From Calocera cornea HHB12733 (lineage: Eukaryota > Basidiomycota > Dacrymycetes > Dacrymycetales > Dacrymycetaceae), in contig KV423926.1 in the NCBI GenBank assembly GCA_001632435.1, positions 103,969-167,968 on the forward strand: a stretch of 64,000 nucleotides of DNA, given 5' to 3'. The notes beneath the pieces were generated by a model, which had not been told where the DNA came from, searched no databases, and was given only the letters and a program-made list of their open reading frames with translations. A program made the position numbers and the translations under genes. Shown here piece after piece: positions 45,897 to 56,462 of the stretch. Each line of letters begins with the position of its first letter. Position 1 is the first letter of the stretch.

Positions 45897-46689
45897 GCTC
45901 GTCCTGGGTGGGTTCCGTAGGTCTGGTGGGCAGTTGGCTAGTTTGCAGGGTGCTGTGACAGTCAAGAGCAAGGCACTGCTAGCACGTCACAGCATACACC
46001 TCCCGCCTGTCGAAACACGCCCCTCCCGCCCAGCGCGGGCCCTGACGTCACGGTTACGCGCCTCCCCCGCTCCCACCCCAATTGCTCCCGCGTATCCATG
46101 CGCGGCGCAGTTCTTTCCTCCCGTTCGGCTTCTTTTGTGGCGGCTTTACGGTGGGGTTTGGGGAGGGTCCGTGCGCGGGAGCGGTGCAGGTGCTGGGGAG
46201 GGGCATATATACCACACCGGGAGGCGCTTCAGGCAGACATTGTCGCTTTCTTCTTTCCCTCCACCGGCCGCGGGATGGTGCATCGCACGGGTCTGGACTT
46301 CTGTGCAAGTATTATTCTGCACTATTGGTACGCGGTTTCCAACCGTGTGCTCTACCTCCCGCAGCCCTCCCCCTCCATAAAGTGCACGGTGCGCGTCGGT
46401 GTCCACCACATCCCGCCTTCCCGGTTCGCACACTCATGCATCATTTGCTGAGCTACAATATGTGCTTGCAGCTCCTGTGGTGAGGCGCATGTGCTTGACC
46501 CCTCGCGCGCAGTCTCTCTTTCCCTTCCCTTGCCGCACCTGGACGCTGCGTAAGGGCGGGAGAGGGGGCAGCAAGTCCGTAGCAGTGGACCTGCGGGCGC
46601 CTGTCGTCACCGTCAGTGTCTCTTTGCGGACGTGCTACCCCTCCCCTCGCCCTCGCCCTGCCTCTCCTCCCTGTTCTCCTCTCATCATC
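45897..46689. other. 5' flank of the coiled-coil gene; shared TATA cassette
   Basis: No gene recognised. A block at 46203-46250 (tatatacc, then ccgggaggcgctt) resembles blocks at 40517-40571 and 43699-43757 and points to a shared, possibly promoter-bearing repeat. Confidence 0.4.
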
Positions 46690-48500
46690 TCGTCTACTAC
46701 TGTAGACCCAACTGCGGCGCGACAGTGTCCAATATGCCTCCTCCTAGCCGGCTGTGCGCTGCGGAGGCTTACATCCAGTGCGCGTCGTATGTGGCCGTGG
46801 TGACGTGTTCAACCTACCTCACCCTTCCCTCCGCTGTTGTCTCGTTCTTGCCTCACTTGGAACGAGAGTCGGCAGCACATCGTCCCTCTCTGCGGTGCAA
46901 GCGTTCGACGCTTGCTAACTCCGCATTGAAGCTCGCCATGTGCTCCCGCTCTCTGTCCATGGCCCTGCACAGTCGTCTGTGAGCACACCACAAGGCATGG
47001 GTACGAGGACCCGGGCGTCCAACACATCTGAGCATTGGCCCATCAGTCACTCATCGTCTCGCGACATGAGCGTTCGGTCTGATGGCGAGGCCAGACAGGG
47101 TGTGTTTGACCCTCTGTGCTCATGGTCCAAGGCTGTATATCGCTATCCCTTGTCAGTTAGCAACACCCCAGCTCAATCTCACGCATCCATTCAAGACAGC
47201 ACATGACAATATCAACACTGTACTCTATTGTATATCTGGAGCTCTTTTTGGCCCCTATTCTCCTCGATAGACTGGACGACCCCGTAGTGCTCGGCTGGAC
47301 CAAGGCTGGTGGATCGGCAGCGCCTCACGTCGCCTCCACCCGTGAATAGTGTTGTTCACTACTCAGCGAGGCTGACATCTGACGTGCTCCCGCCCTCCTG
47401 GCCTTCCCTTGGCTGCCTTCCCTCTCCTGTTTACAGGTTCGAGCAGGACGACGCAGTCCAGCACCCTGCAGAGTGTTGGTCTCGCGTCCTCTAAGCAGGG
47501 CACTCAACGTGAGCCAGGAAACGGTGTGTTCGCCGACCGCCCCCTTACCAACCAATATCCATCGGTCTTACTCTCTCGATGGCTTCTTATATTGGGTATT
47601 CGACCGGTCTCGTGAGCTTCAGTACGCAGCGCCGGGTTACCTTGCGTGACACAAGGCATGCATGGCCTGGTGGTTCTTCTCTGCGTGCTCAAGCTCTCTC
47701 CTTCGCTTTTCGCCTTTCTTTCCCCGTCTTATGCGGGATGATGCAGCATACGACGTTGGACATGCTTGGCACACAAGCGACTTTGCGCTAGGCATCTTGT
47801 CCTGAAGAGCATGCTCCGTTCACAAGACGATCCACATTGTCCGTATTCTACTTGTACAGCATGTATCACAGTACTCGGCTGCTCCAAGGCTAGGAAGTCG
47901 GCAGCCCGTCACGCGCCCCCTGCTCGTTAACAACTTTGTTCACTACAGTACGGTGGTCAGTGGCCAGCTGACGTGCTCCCATCCCTCGAACCTTCTTCGC
48001 GCCGCAGCTCTTCTATCGCTTACCGTGGGAAGAGGCGAGCTCGTCCAACACACCGCAGACTGCTGGCCTCGCATCATCAAAGGATGGTGCTCTCGATCTT
48101 TAGATCGGACTGTGTTTAACCCCGTCTTCTTGCCGACCATGCCCAAAACTATGGGCTATACGTTTCCGGGTGTCCAAGGGTAGGGAGAGCTCTAGCACGC
48201 AAGCTGTCATCTCTGGCGGGGCGCACCGTGCGTACGCGAGAGGTGCAACAACGCCCGTGCTCGAGCTTTCCCTGCTACTTTCCGGCCCTGCTCCAACCAT
48301 TTCCTACTGGCGCCTCTCAGCGAGGACGGCTACTGCTAGATGACGTCCAACACACAGCCAATGGGAAACACAGAGACACAGTCTCTTGGTGTTATTTCTC
48401 TTGTGCGAGTGCTCGACCTCTTCGGGCTAGCTCGCCTCTGTTCTGCCCTCTGATACTCTCCATCTTCGGCGGCGCTGACACCCGAAGTTTTCGCGCCAGG
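46690..48500. repeat. Decayed tandem repeats, period about 587 bp
   Basis: Landmarks recur at about 587-bp spacing. They include ctgacgtgctcccgccct (47380) / ctgacgtgctcccatccc (47967), gtgttgttcactac (47349) / ctttgttcactac (47934), cagagtgttggtctcgcgtcctc (47468) / cagactgctggcctcgcatcatc (48055), and ctggaccaaggct / ctgctccaaggct. A less clear third unit precedes them from about 46.7 kb. Identity between units looks well below 80%. There is no coding content. Confidence 0.6.
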
Positions 48501-48779
48501 CACACCGGCTTATATAACAATCCAAAACAATAAGTTAATGATATTGATATCTCTCTAACACGTTTGATGTACCCAAAACAGTACATACAGCTAGCTAGCC
48601 GGCACCGTATGAAACCGAAAACCGAAACCGAAACCGAGACCAGCAAGGCAGCGTCCAATGGCTGGCTAAGTGCAGCGCGCCTCTCAGAGGATTCAAAGTG
48701 TTCAGGAACGAAAGTGGGTCCGCGTGGCTGGCAGTCGCAGAATGGGTATATCGAGGTATGTAGACAGAAAAAGGGTGGA

Positions 48780-49873
48780 TCACCACTCCTGGTGTGCAAC
48801 TTGTACAAAGGTCATCATCTACCCATCTCCAATCAGTGTCATCCAATACATGAGCAGGAGAAACACGTACCAAAGGCCCCTCTCCCTTAGATCCCTTACG
48901 ATATCGCGCGTCCCTCAGGCCTTCAATGTCCGTCGTGAACGTCAGGCCCTTCTCGGAGGACGAGGAGAGGGCGAGCTCGGAGCTGCCCCAGTGCGCCGTG
49001 ATGGTGTGCGAGCTCACGTCGTATGTGAAGAGCTCAGTTTGGGTAGTGGAGCTCACAGGGGAGGAGATGGGGGTAAGGGGGATGTTCCTGCGCAAGGCAT
49101 CAGCAAGGAGCCGGCGAACGTTGGAATTTCAGCTCACGTCGTATCCGCTCCCGCTAGCTTCCCGCCCACGATGCCTCCTTCGAACCCAATCTCGAATCTC
49201 GAGTCCTCTCCCCCGGCAGCAGGCGATGGAGCCGTGAAGTTGAAGACCGTAGCGCGGGAGACGGCCGTAGGTGGTACAACGGCGCACTCTGCGGCGCATG
49301 CGAGGTAGCCGACCGTGCGATCATCTGGCCAGAGAGAGAGGGCGATGTACCCTTCGATCTTCTTTGGTCTATCATCACCATCAGCACCGGCACCCATGCA
49401 TCTGTACGAGGAAGCACTCACCCAGCAGGCATGAGCGGCAGCTCCTCCCTCTTCAAATGAATGCTCTTCCACACGTCCTCCACTTGCCCCTCCGCCAGCA
49501 GCTCATGCGTCAGCCCGGGCTCTGTGAGCCCAGCCGACGCCTCCGCCTGCCGGGCTTTGAGCACCCGAGTGGGCGCCTTGAGCGGCAGGCCACGGCGCAG
49601 GCGCTCCGCGTTCGTCGCGGGGAGGGCGGGGGAGCGCACGGGGATCTTGCGCAGCGGGGGCAACTGCGGCAGGGGGATGATGATGCTGTCCCCCCCGCTC
49701 GTGCCGCTGTCGCTCGACCCGGAGCCGGAGCTGGAGCCAGAGGAGAGCGTGTCCGAGTCGTGGAAGACTGTGGCCCAGGAGCTGGGTTGCGGGTGGTGTG
49801 GATGATGGCGGGGTACAGAGGCTGCCAGAGCGCCGGAAGCAGCGAGCGAGAGGAGTACGAGGCAGGCACGCAT
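48780..49873 (-). CDS. Small secreted basidiomycete protein with R-x-RRGLP motif
   Basis: Predicted 312 residues. Exons: 49873-49422, 49368-49138, 49087-48871, 48818-48780; the frame closes exactly. A signal peptide (residues 1-~17, LLSLAASGALA) predicts secretion. The mature N-terminus is disordered with a Ser/Gly run. The motif NAERLRRGLPLKAP recurs in many Agaricomycete secreted proteins of unknown function, where it precedes a small beta-rich C-terminal domain. Here that domain begins at KIEGYIAL, includes TVGYLAC and VFNFTAP, and ends EGPLMMTFVQ. Two Cys (YLACAAEC) could pair. The final exon was chosen because it restores the family-like FTF-type ending; reading through instead would run to 48595. 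No enzymatic function is known for the family. Confidence 0.75.
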
Positions 49874-50660
49874 TTTCTTGCGAGCTCGATGTCTCTTTGT
49901 TAGGTGAAGGGAAGTCCTATCAAGTAACGAGCGAGCGAGTGATTACAGGCTTTTGGGTAGCCACGCAGCGCGGGCGGTTTGTCGCTCTGATCTCCACCCA
50001 GCCTTGCTCTTTAAGTAGTGCATTGAAACTTCCCCTCATCCAGTGGCTGCTGCCCCTCGCGACGGACGGCTGATACGGTCAGAGGTGTCGCCCGGTCCAG
50101 CCCAGCCCAGCCCCAACCCGGGATGAATGTCATAGAATTCCCAGGAGTATAGGCGGCGTTTTGATACCCCCCGGCGCGTATGTAACGGTGTGTGACAGTT
50201 CTGCGCGTCGAGAAGAAGACGTTTGAGCTGCAAAACGAGTGCGTTTCATACGCAAAGGGTAGTGCATCGCCCCCAGAGAGTCGCGTCTCACCCGCCCGGG
50301 ACACAAGGGAGTCATCGCCCGCATCTCGGTGCTGTTAATACCCTGTGCAAGGTGCCTTAATATTCCAGTACAATCAGTGACATCACTAGGAAGCAGTATG
50401 TGCAGCGAGGTCTGGGCGCGATGCACACGACCGCCGGGAGATCCACAGGGAAAGAGCAGGGGTGAGGTGCTGCGACGCGTCGTCGCGCGTCCAGGGGCTC
50501 CGAGCGGGAGCAGCTAACGGAGCCGCGTCTCCGCTTTTGCGTCTGCCGAGCATCCTCCGAGCTGTGCCCACGCGCTCTTTAGCTGTGCCCTCTGTCAAGC
50601 GATGACTTCTAAGTTTTCATTGTCGCTCTGGGCTCTGCACTATAAATATTCCTGCGTTCC
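49874..50660. other. 5' flank of the secreted-protein gene, nothing else recognised
   Basis: No coding sequence or repeat was identified between the secreted-protein start and the minisatellite at 50665. Confidence 0.5.
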
Positions 50661-50664
50661 TTCC

Positions 50665-51390
50665 GTCTGTCCGAGTTGCTTTTGCTCCCGCTGGGATATT
50701 TGGCTCCGCTTGGGAATTTGTTTTCCTCCCCCGCTTTGCGCCCGCTGCATCTTGCCTCCGCTGGCTGTTTTGCTTCCGCTCCTGATTGTGCCTCCGTGGA
50801 GGGTTTTGCATCCCCTGCATATTTGCTTCCTCCGCAGTTTGCTTCAGCATCGCTATTTCATTCCCCGCTCTGACTTATGCTTCCGTCTCCAGGTTGTTTG
50901 CGCTTCAGTTTCACTTCCTTTGGAAAATTTGCATCCGCCACATATGTATTTCCGTTTCAACATTCGCTTCCGCCACGATGTTTACTTCCTCCCATTCCAT
51001 CTGGTTCTGCTGATTATCATGCTTCCGCTCCAACATTTGCTTCCGCGGCGACCTGCATGGAAAATTTGTTTCCGCTCAATTTACTTGCTTCCGTGGCCAC
51101 ATTGGTCTCCGCTGTTCCGCCTTTTGGTTTCCCCCTGTTGAATCTGCTGCCGCTCTGTCGCTTCTGTATTCCTGCTGACTTCTGCTGTTGCATTCGCATC
51201 CGTGCTGAGAAGTACATGGGTCATCGGAAGCAAATGTGCCAGCCCAGGTAAGCCATACCCTGGAGAAATACAATGACGGAAGCAGAGATGGTCTCGGAAT
51301 TCTGCCAATGGAGGCAAACAACCGAGCGGACACAAATGCCATGTCGGAAGCAATCCTTGGAGCGGAAGCAATAGGGCAAGCGGAAGTAAC
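50665..51390. repeat. Degenerate ~18-bp minisatellite that reverses orientation
   Basis: From 50665 to about 51240 the plus strand repeats a TTTGCTTCCGC core with 16-19 bp spacing. From about 51270 to 51390 the plus strand instead carries the reverse complement (gcggaagcaa). Both arms keep the same unit, so this is one array with an inversion point near 51250. On the minus strand of the left arm one frame reads AEANxx-like hexapeptides. Over thirty units are recognisable, each with substitutions. Confidence 0.8.
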
Positions 51391-51933
51391 CCTTTACGAC
51401 GCCAGCGACTAGGAGGACTCACGAGTTGGCGGCCGGTCTGCCGTAATTCTGACATCTGCATTCCGTCACTCCAGTCCACGGATAGACGGCACACATGTAT
51501 CACGTACCTGTAGATACCCGCATCAATCTGTAGCTCCAATTTTGGACTTAGTATTCTGAGTTACAACTTATCAATGTAGGTCTCTTTCCCATGCCACGCT
51601 GACATACCGACCCGCTCGTCACGTGCGGTCCCGCACCTGTGCATGACCCGCGTCCTCCACTCTAGACAAAAGGAGAGGTGAGTGAGCAAAAGTACAGGTT
51701 GATATATGCGGAATATATACAGGTAAAAGTGCGTGACAGTCTATCCGTGCGACAGTGATTGGATGGAATAGAGATTATAGATATCGTAGACCACAACCGT
51801 CCTGTTGCACCTCCTCCCCGTCGTCCCCTTCCGACTCCGGATCCAAGCCAATCGTCGTCTAGACCCACCACTCATCCTCCCATCGCTCAGTTCAAAGCAG
51901 CGGTAAAAAGCTCGGTGCAGAGGCTCTCTGCAC
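51391..51933. other. 3' flank of carrier gene, nothing recognised
   Basis: No gene or repeat seen. The last 200 bp are AT-richer and pyrimidine-rich, as expected of a 3' untranslated region. Confidence 0.5.
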
Positions 51934-53181
51934 TCATGGGATGAGCCTAGCCACCCCTTCATAGCAGGCGATCATGATCCCGCACGCCGGGGCTATCTTG
52001 GCCGTCCTAGGCCCCACACCAACCCAGAGCGCCTTGACCCCCTCCTCCTGGGCAATTTTCAGTATCGCCCGTACGCTGCCGAGCTCCATGGGGAGTGTCG
52101 CCGTTTGCCGCCGGGTCTTGAGCACGTCGAACGGGTTTGTGAGGAGGGAGGCGAGCGAGCCGGCCGAGAAGCCACTGACGAACGCCAGTGGTGCGCCGAG
52201 CAGGGACTGGGGGAGCTGCGGGGCGAGCGAGAGGGTAATGTTATGCTGTAGCAACCAGTAGACGCCGGAGAATGGGACGTCTCGCCAGAGGCTGGGGGCG
52301 AGCCCGCGCCAGAGCGTGCGCGGGCCGGACAGAGCGACGGACTCGCGTATGTGCTGCAGGGTGTGGGCGAGCGTGACGCGCGACTGGCCCGGGAGGGGTG
52401 TGGCTTGTAATCGGGTGCGGACGAGCTCGAGCGGGGAGAAGAGGGTGGTGATGAGCGTGCGGGAGAGGATGCCTGAGACGAGCGGGGTGGCCCCGGCGGA
52501 GGGGAGGGTGAGCATTAGGTTGCTGTAGGTGAGCATGTAGAGCGTTTGCGCCGGGACGGACATCAGCCTACTTCCGTATCAGCCGTGTGTCACACATCCA
52601 GCAGAGACATGTACGCACAAGGTCGTCCCGACACCCTTCCACAGCCCCCCAACGCCCTCCGTCCGCGCGACCTTGGCCACGCCGTCCCAGAACCCGCCTA
52701 CGCGTACTGCTCCCCCCGGCGCCCCGCCGACACGCTCGCTCCCCATCCACCCGACGTCCCACGCGCACGCGCTCGTATGCCTCCCGCTCGTACCGGCGCT
52801 CGCGAGCTCGAGGGAGAAGGAGGACAGCGGGCGCGCGGCGTGTGGTGCTAGGTGGCAGCTGGCTGGTGTGAGGGTGGGTGCGGGTGAGCAGGAGGCGCAT
52901 GGGCGCGGTGGGTACGGGAAGAGGCGCTGAGGGGCCCGCGAGGCCGACTGTGTCTGCAGCCGCGTTTTGATTACATCGAAGGGCGTCACTGAGTCTCGTT
53001 AGCCTCTCATCAGGACAATGGTGAAGAAAGGCATACTGGTTAGCGATGTCATGGCTGCTCCCGAGGCAGCGGCGATTGTGCGAGCGCGCATCGAGGGTGG
53101 ACGCCGCGCGGGTTCGTCAATCTCCCCGAACGATGTCTCCACGGGCTGGAGCGCGCTCCGGGTGATGGTGAGGGAAGTCAT
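51934..53181 (-). CDS. MTM1: Mitochondrial carrier, SLC25A39/40 (Mtm1) group
   Basis: Predicted 382 residues. Exons: 53181-53037, 52988-52619, 52567-51934; the frame closes exactly. Three tandem carrier repeats are present, each with the signature: TPFDVIKTRLQ (repeat 1), SPLELVRTRLQ (repeat 2), NPFDVLKTRRQ (repeat 3). The text LWRGLAPSLWRDVPFSGVYW and VGVGPRTAKIAPACGIMIACYE fits the SLC25A39/40-Mtm1 branch, whose animal members import glutathione into mitochondria and whose yeast member affects manganese loading of Sod2 and iron-sulphur homeostasis. The loop of repeat 1 is longer than usual (Pro/Ser/Cys-rich, ~70 residues, with several Cys), typical of this branch. Six membrane helices are expected in the inner mitochondrial membrane. 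The third repeat ends normally at ARLIP. Confidence 0.9.
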
Positions 53182-53812
53182 CGTCGTGGTGTCACTCGTC
53201 TCAAACTGAACGAAGCCGGTATCTTCTCAAGTCCGGCACACGGCCCCCAGCTTGCAACCAATGTACGAGCACCAGTAGCTAGCACTAGGCCTGACTCAGT
53301 ACTCCAGCGAGCAACGACAACGACAGCGACAGCGACAGCAGAAGAGCAAGGAGAGAGAGAGAGGCGACGAGGGGCGAGTGACTTGGCCGACCCCGTCGCC
53401 GGCAGCAGGACGAATTTCTTTGCCGACGCGTCGGCACCCTCGGACGTCATCCGCTGGCCGGGGGGCGCTCGATGGCCTCGGGTAGACACGGAGCCGTATC
53501 GCCGATTAGATTACTTCCGCTCTACATTGACTCCTGCTCACCTCATCAGTAAAATCACCAGGTGCTATCTAGCCCTATGGTGGCTATGTAGAGCGGAAGC
53601 ATTCATAGCATCGTCCACAACTTCATAGACGCACATAGGCCGCGTCGCCACTACAGGGACCCGAGCACCTCTGCATAGCCGCCGATTTGCTATGGTCATA
53701 GAATACACCTAAAGGGGGGCTATCGTGATGCACTATCCTCCTTCCTAGGCAGGGAGCTCAGCTATGAACACATGTGTAGCTCAGTGCCGCCCCACACGTA
53801 ATATCAATATTC
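53182..53812. other. Divergent promoter region between carrier and RPA1-like genes
   Basis: A 630-bp spacer holding two promoters. A (CGACAA)n-like purine run lies near 53310-53345. No coding signal. Confidence 0.5.
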
Positions 53813-56206
53813 ATGTCTCACCCGCCGTTGATCGAGGTCGGCTGTCCCAACCTAGTGAACCCGCATACGGCGAACAACAGCGACACATTTCAGTTGCTGT
53901 GGTGGCTGAGGGTGCGGGGATCAGGCGGGCAGCTGATATATCCAGCGGAATACTTGTGAGTTCCGTCTTCGCTGTCTGCATCCTTTGCGACCAACTGACT
54001 GACCACTGTAGGTGCTTCCTGAGTGATGGAACCACCTACGTCAAGGCACGTCTCGATCCACGAGCACGCTGCATTAAAGAACCGGGTTTCTCGAATGGAG
54101 TGAAGGTCAAGATTTCATCGTTGTCGAAGAGAGTGTTGGAGGAGAATCAAGCTATGTAAGCATATATGCTGTTACCCGTCTTGAACCATGCTAAACCTGG
54201 CGCCAGCGTGCTTACTATACATGAACTGGAGGTTGTTAGTCCGTCTGTATGCGTCATTGGAGATCCAGCACCTTTAAGGAAGGAGGACGCATTTCCCACG
54301 GACTACCGTCCTTTTTCTCCTTGGCCAGACAATCCGCCAGGATACATCGGCGCGTATCCGCGGTTCAACTACACGACGATCGCTCGTCTCTCCCCATCTT
54401 CCGATCAGTAAGTGGGGAGAGGCTAGCGCCGGTTATAGATGCTGACACCTCATAGGTTCTGCATAATTGTCCGTATCACAAAGATTAGCCAGCGCGCCAC
54501 AAGCTTCAACAAATCCTTACGGGTGAAGAAACATGCAGTGCAGATGGTTGTGCACGATCAAACTGTGCGCTCTCCTCATCATTGTCGAACCCCGCTGATA
54601 ATGAATCAGGGAGATATGGTGGCAATCGCATGGGATGAATCGGTGGATAGGGCGGAGAGTCTGATTGTGAATGGAGTACGTCATTTTAATCCGACCCGCG
54701 CCACGAAGACTGACTGTTATACTGTTTCAGGTCTATTTGATTTGGGGTGCCACGGTCCTCGACGCGATTACAAACACCAATGGATTGACCAACTCCACTC
54801 TTCGTCTGAACTGTGATGGAAGGACGCAATACAAGAGGGTACGGTTGCCCTTCCACTAAACGATGCAGCGCTGATGCGTGCTACAGGTCATTGACGACCG
54901 AAGGATACCCATGCAGTTCTTTGCTTTTCAGTCGATCGATGTTATCGAGAAGCTTCAGAAGGGACATGTCGTTGGTGCGTCGTGCTGCGTATGGGTAGAA
55001 GTGTGCCTAACATACAGCGTCAGATGTATTGGGAGTGGTCGGCGATCCAGGGGCGGATGTCATCAGAAGTGCCAAGCCATCCAAGGATGGCGGTCTTCGT
55101 CACGAGAGCAAAGAGACGCTTGTGCGTGTCCCGTGGTTCATCACTTGGTGCTTCTTGCTGATCCGAGACTAAGGCACGCGTCAAACCTCGGGGTGGCATT
55201 TGGCTTGTAGACAAGTCTGCAGCTTGGATTCAACTGCAAGCATTTGATGACTTCGCCAAGCAATTCCGTGGTCGACACGGCAAGGCTGTTGCTATCAAGG
55301 GAGCCATGACCGACTTCAGCCTGGGACCTTGTCTGAGTACAAGATCCGGGAAAACGGTGGTTCATTTCGACGATACCGACCCGGAATGCAATGAGCTCCA
55401 GACTTGGTAATGCTTTGATTTGATTCATCACCAGTTCTGACCTGTGAATCTAGGTATGAAGCGCATACTGCTGAACAGCGAAGCCAGTGGCGCATTATTA
55501 CAACAAAGTCCAGAGTTTCTTGTTCAGCACCAGTCTCGGAAGTTGCCGTTTCTAAGGACTTAACGCTACACGAAGCCCAGGAGATCGGAGCGAGTAGCCT
55601 CGACGCGTTCACCATACAGGCATATATATCGTTCAACTCCTCGCAGTGCGTCATTCAACGAGGATGTGCTGTACCGGAATGTGATGCGGTTGTCTCACAC
55701 AACAATGATGGAAGATTGTGCTGCAACACCCACCCGGACTTTGCTGATACAACGTCCCTGAAGTAAGAACGCTTGTATCCCTCCTTGATTACTTCGATAT
55801 TAACCCTGCTCCAGGTACAGATTGGAGTTCACAGCTGAAGACGCCACAGGCCAACATTGTGTCACTGCATTTGATACCGTCGCCGCTGGAATCATTGGAG
55901 AGTCTGCATCGAGCATGCACGCTAGGTTGAACAGTATACACGTCAGTACTACCTCTTACCTCCGCCTATGAGACTTACGCGGGGCTGCAGGCCCTGCGCA
56001 GAGTCACGTACTACAACATATTACGCTATGTCCAGCAACGCCTGTATCGTATCTCAGTCAAGATTCGTGTTGATGCTGGCGGACGGGTAAGCGGCTCCGA
56101 ACCTTCCTGGCTGCTATTGACGATCGGAATTTAGGGCGCGAATACTTGGGTCGCCGATGAGATGGTTGCTGTAGAACTTCCTGAGAGATTGCGAAGATCC
56201 GGATAA
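53813..56206 (+). CDS. Divergent RPA1-like (RPA70) single-strand DNA-binding protein
   Basis: Predicted 597 residues in thirteen exons: 53813-53955, 54012-54155, 54207-54407, 54456-54564, 54610-54675, 54731-54838, 54887-54974, 55024-55121, 55174-55406, 55454-55762, 55815-55941, 55991-56086, 56135-56206; the frame closes exactly. The order matches replication protein A large subunit: an N-terminal OB fold (FLSDGTTYVKARL, VLTIHELEVV), DBD-A (FCIIVRITKISQRA, GDMVAIAWDESVDR, LIWGATVLDA), DBD-B (HVVDVLGVVGDPGADV, WLVDKSAAWIQLQAFDDFAKQF), and DBD-C with a zinc-ribbon-like Cys cluster (GCAVPEC...LCCNTH), then YRLEFTAED and LYRISVKIRVD. Length is normal for RPA1 (~600), but most conserved positions differ from typical fungal RPA1, so it is probably a second paralogue. 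It lies 256 bp upstream of the Plavaka transposase on the same strand. Confidence 0.85.
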
Positions 56207-56462
56207 GATGGTCCCAACCCAATGCCTTGAGGGACATCGCGGCTTTGGGTCTGTAGGCATCGCACGCTGTATTGAATATGTAGTGTAAAGTAGACAGGCA
56301 CAACTCTGGGTCGCACATGCTGGCATTCGAGTCGGCAGCAAATGGGACGGGATCTGCCATACATCGCAGCTTCCGCCCGTCCGATCCCGCTGTTACAATT
56401 TGCCAAGGACCACTCCGCAACATTAGCTCGAGCCAGTACGGTTGCACTATTTATTGTCTGCC

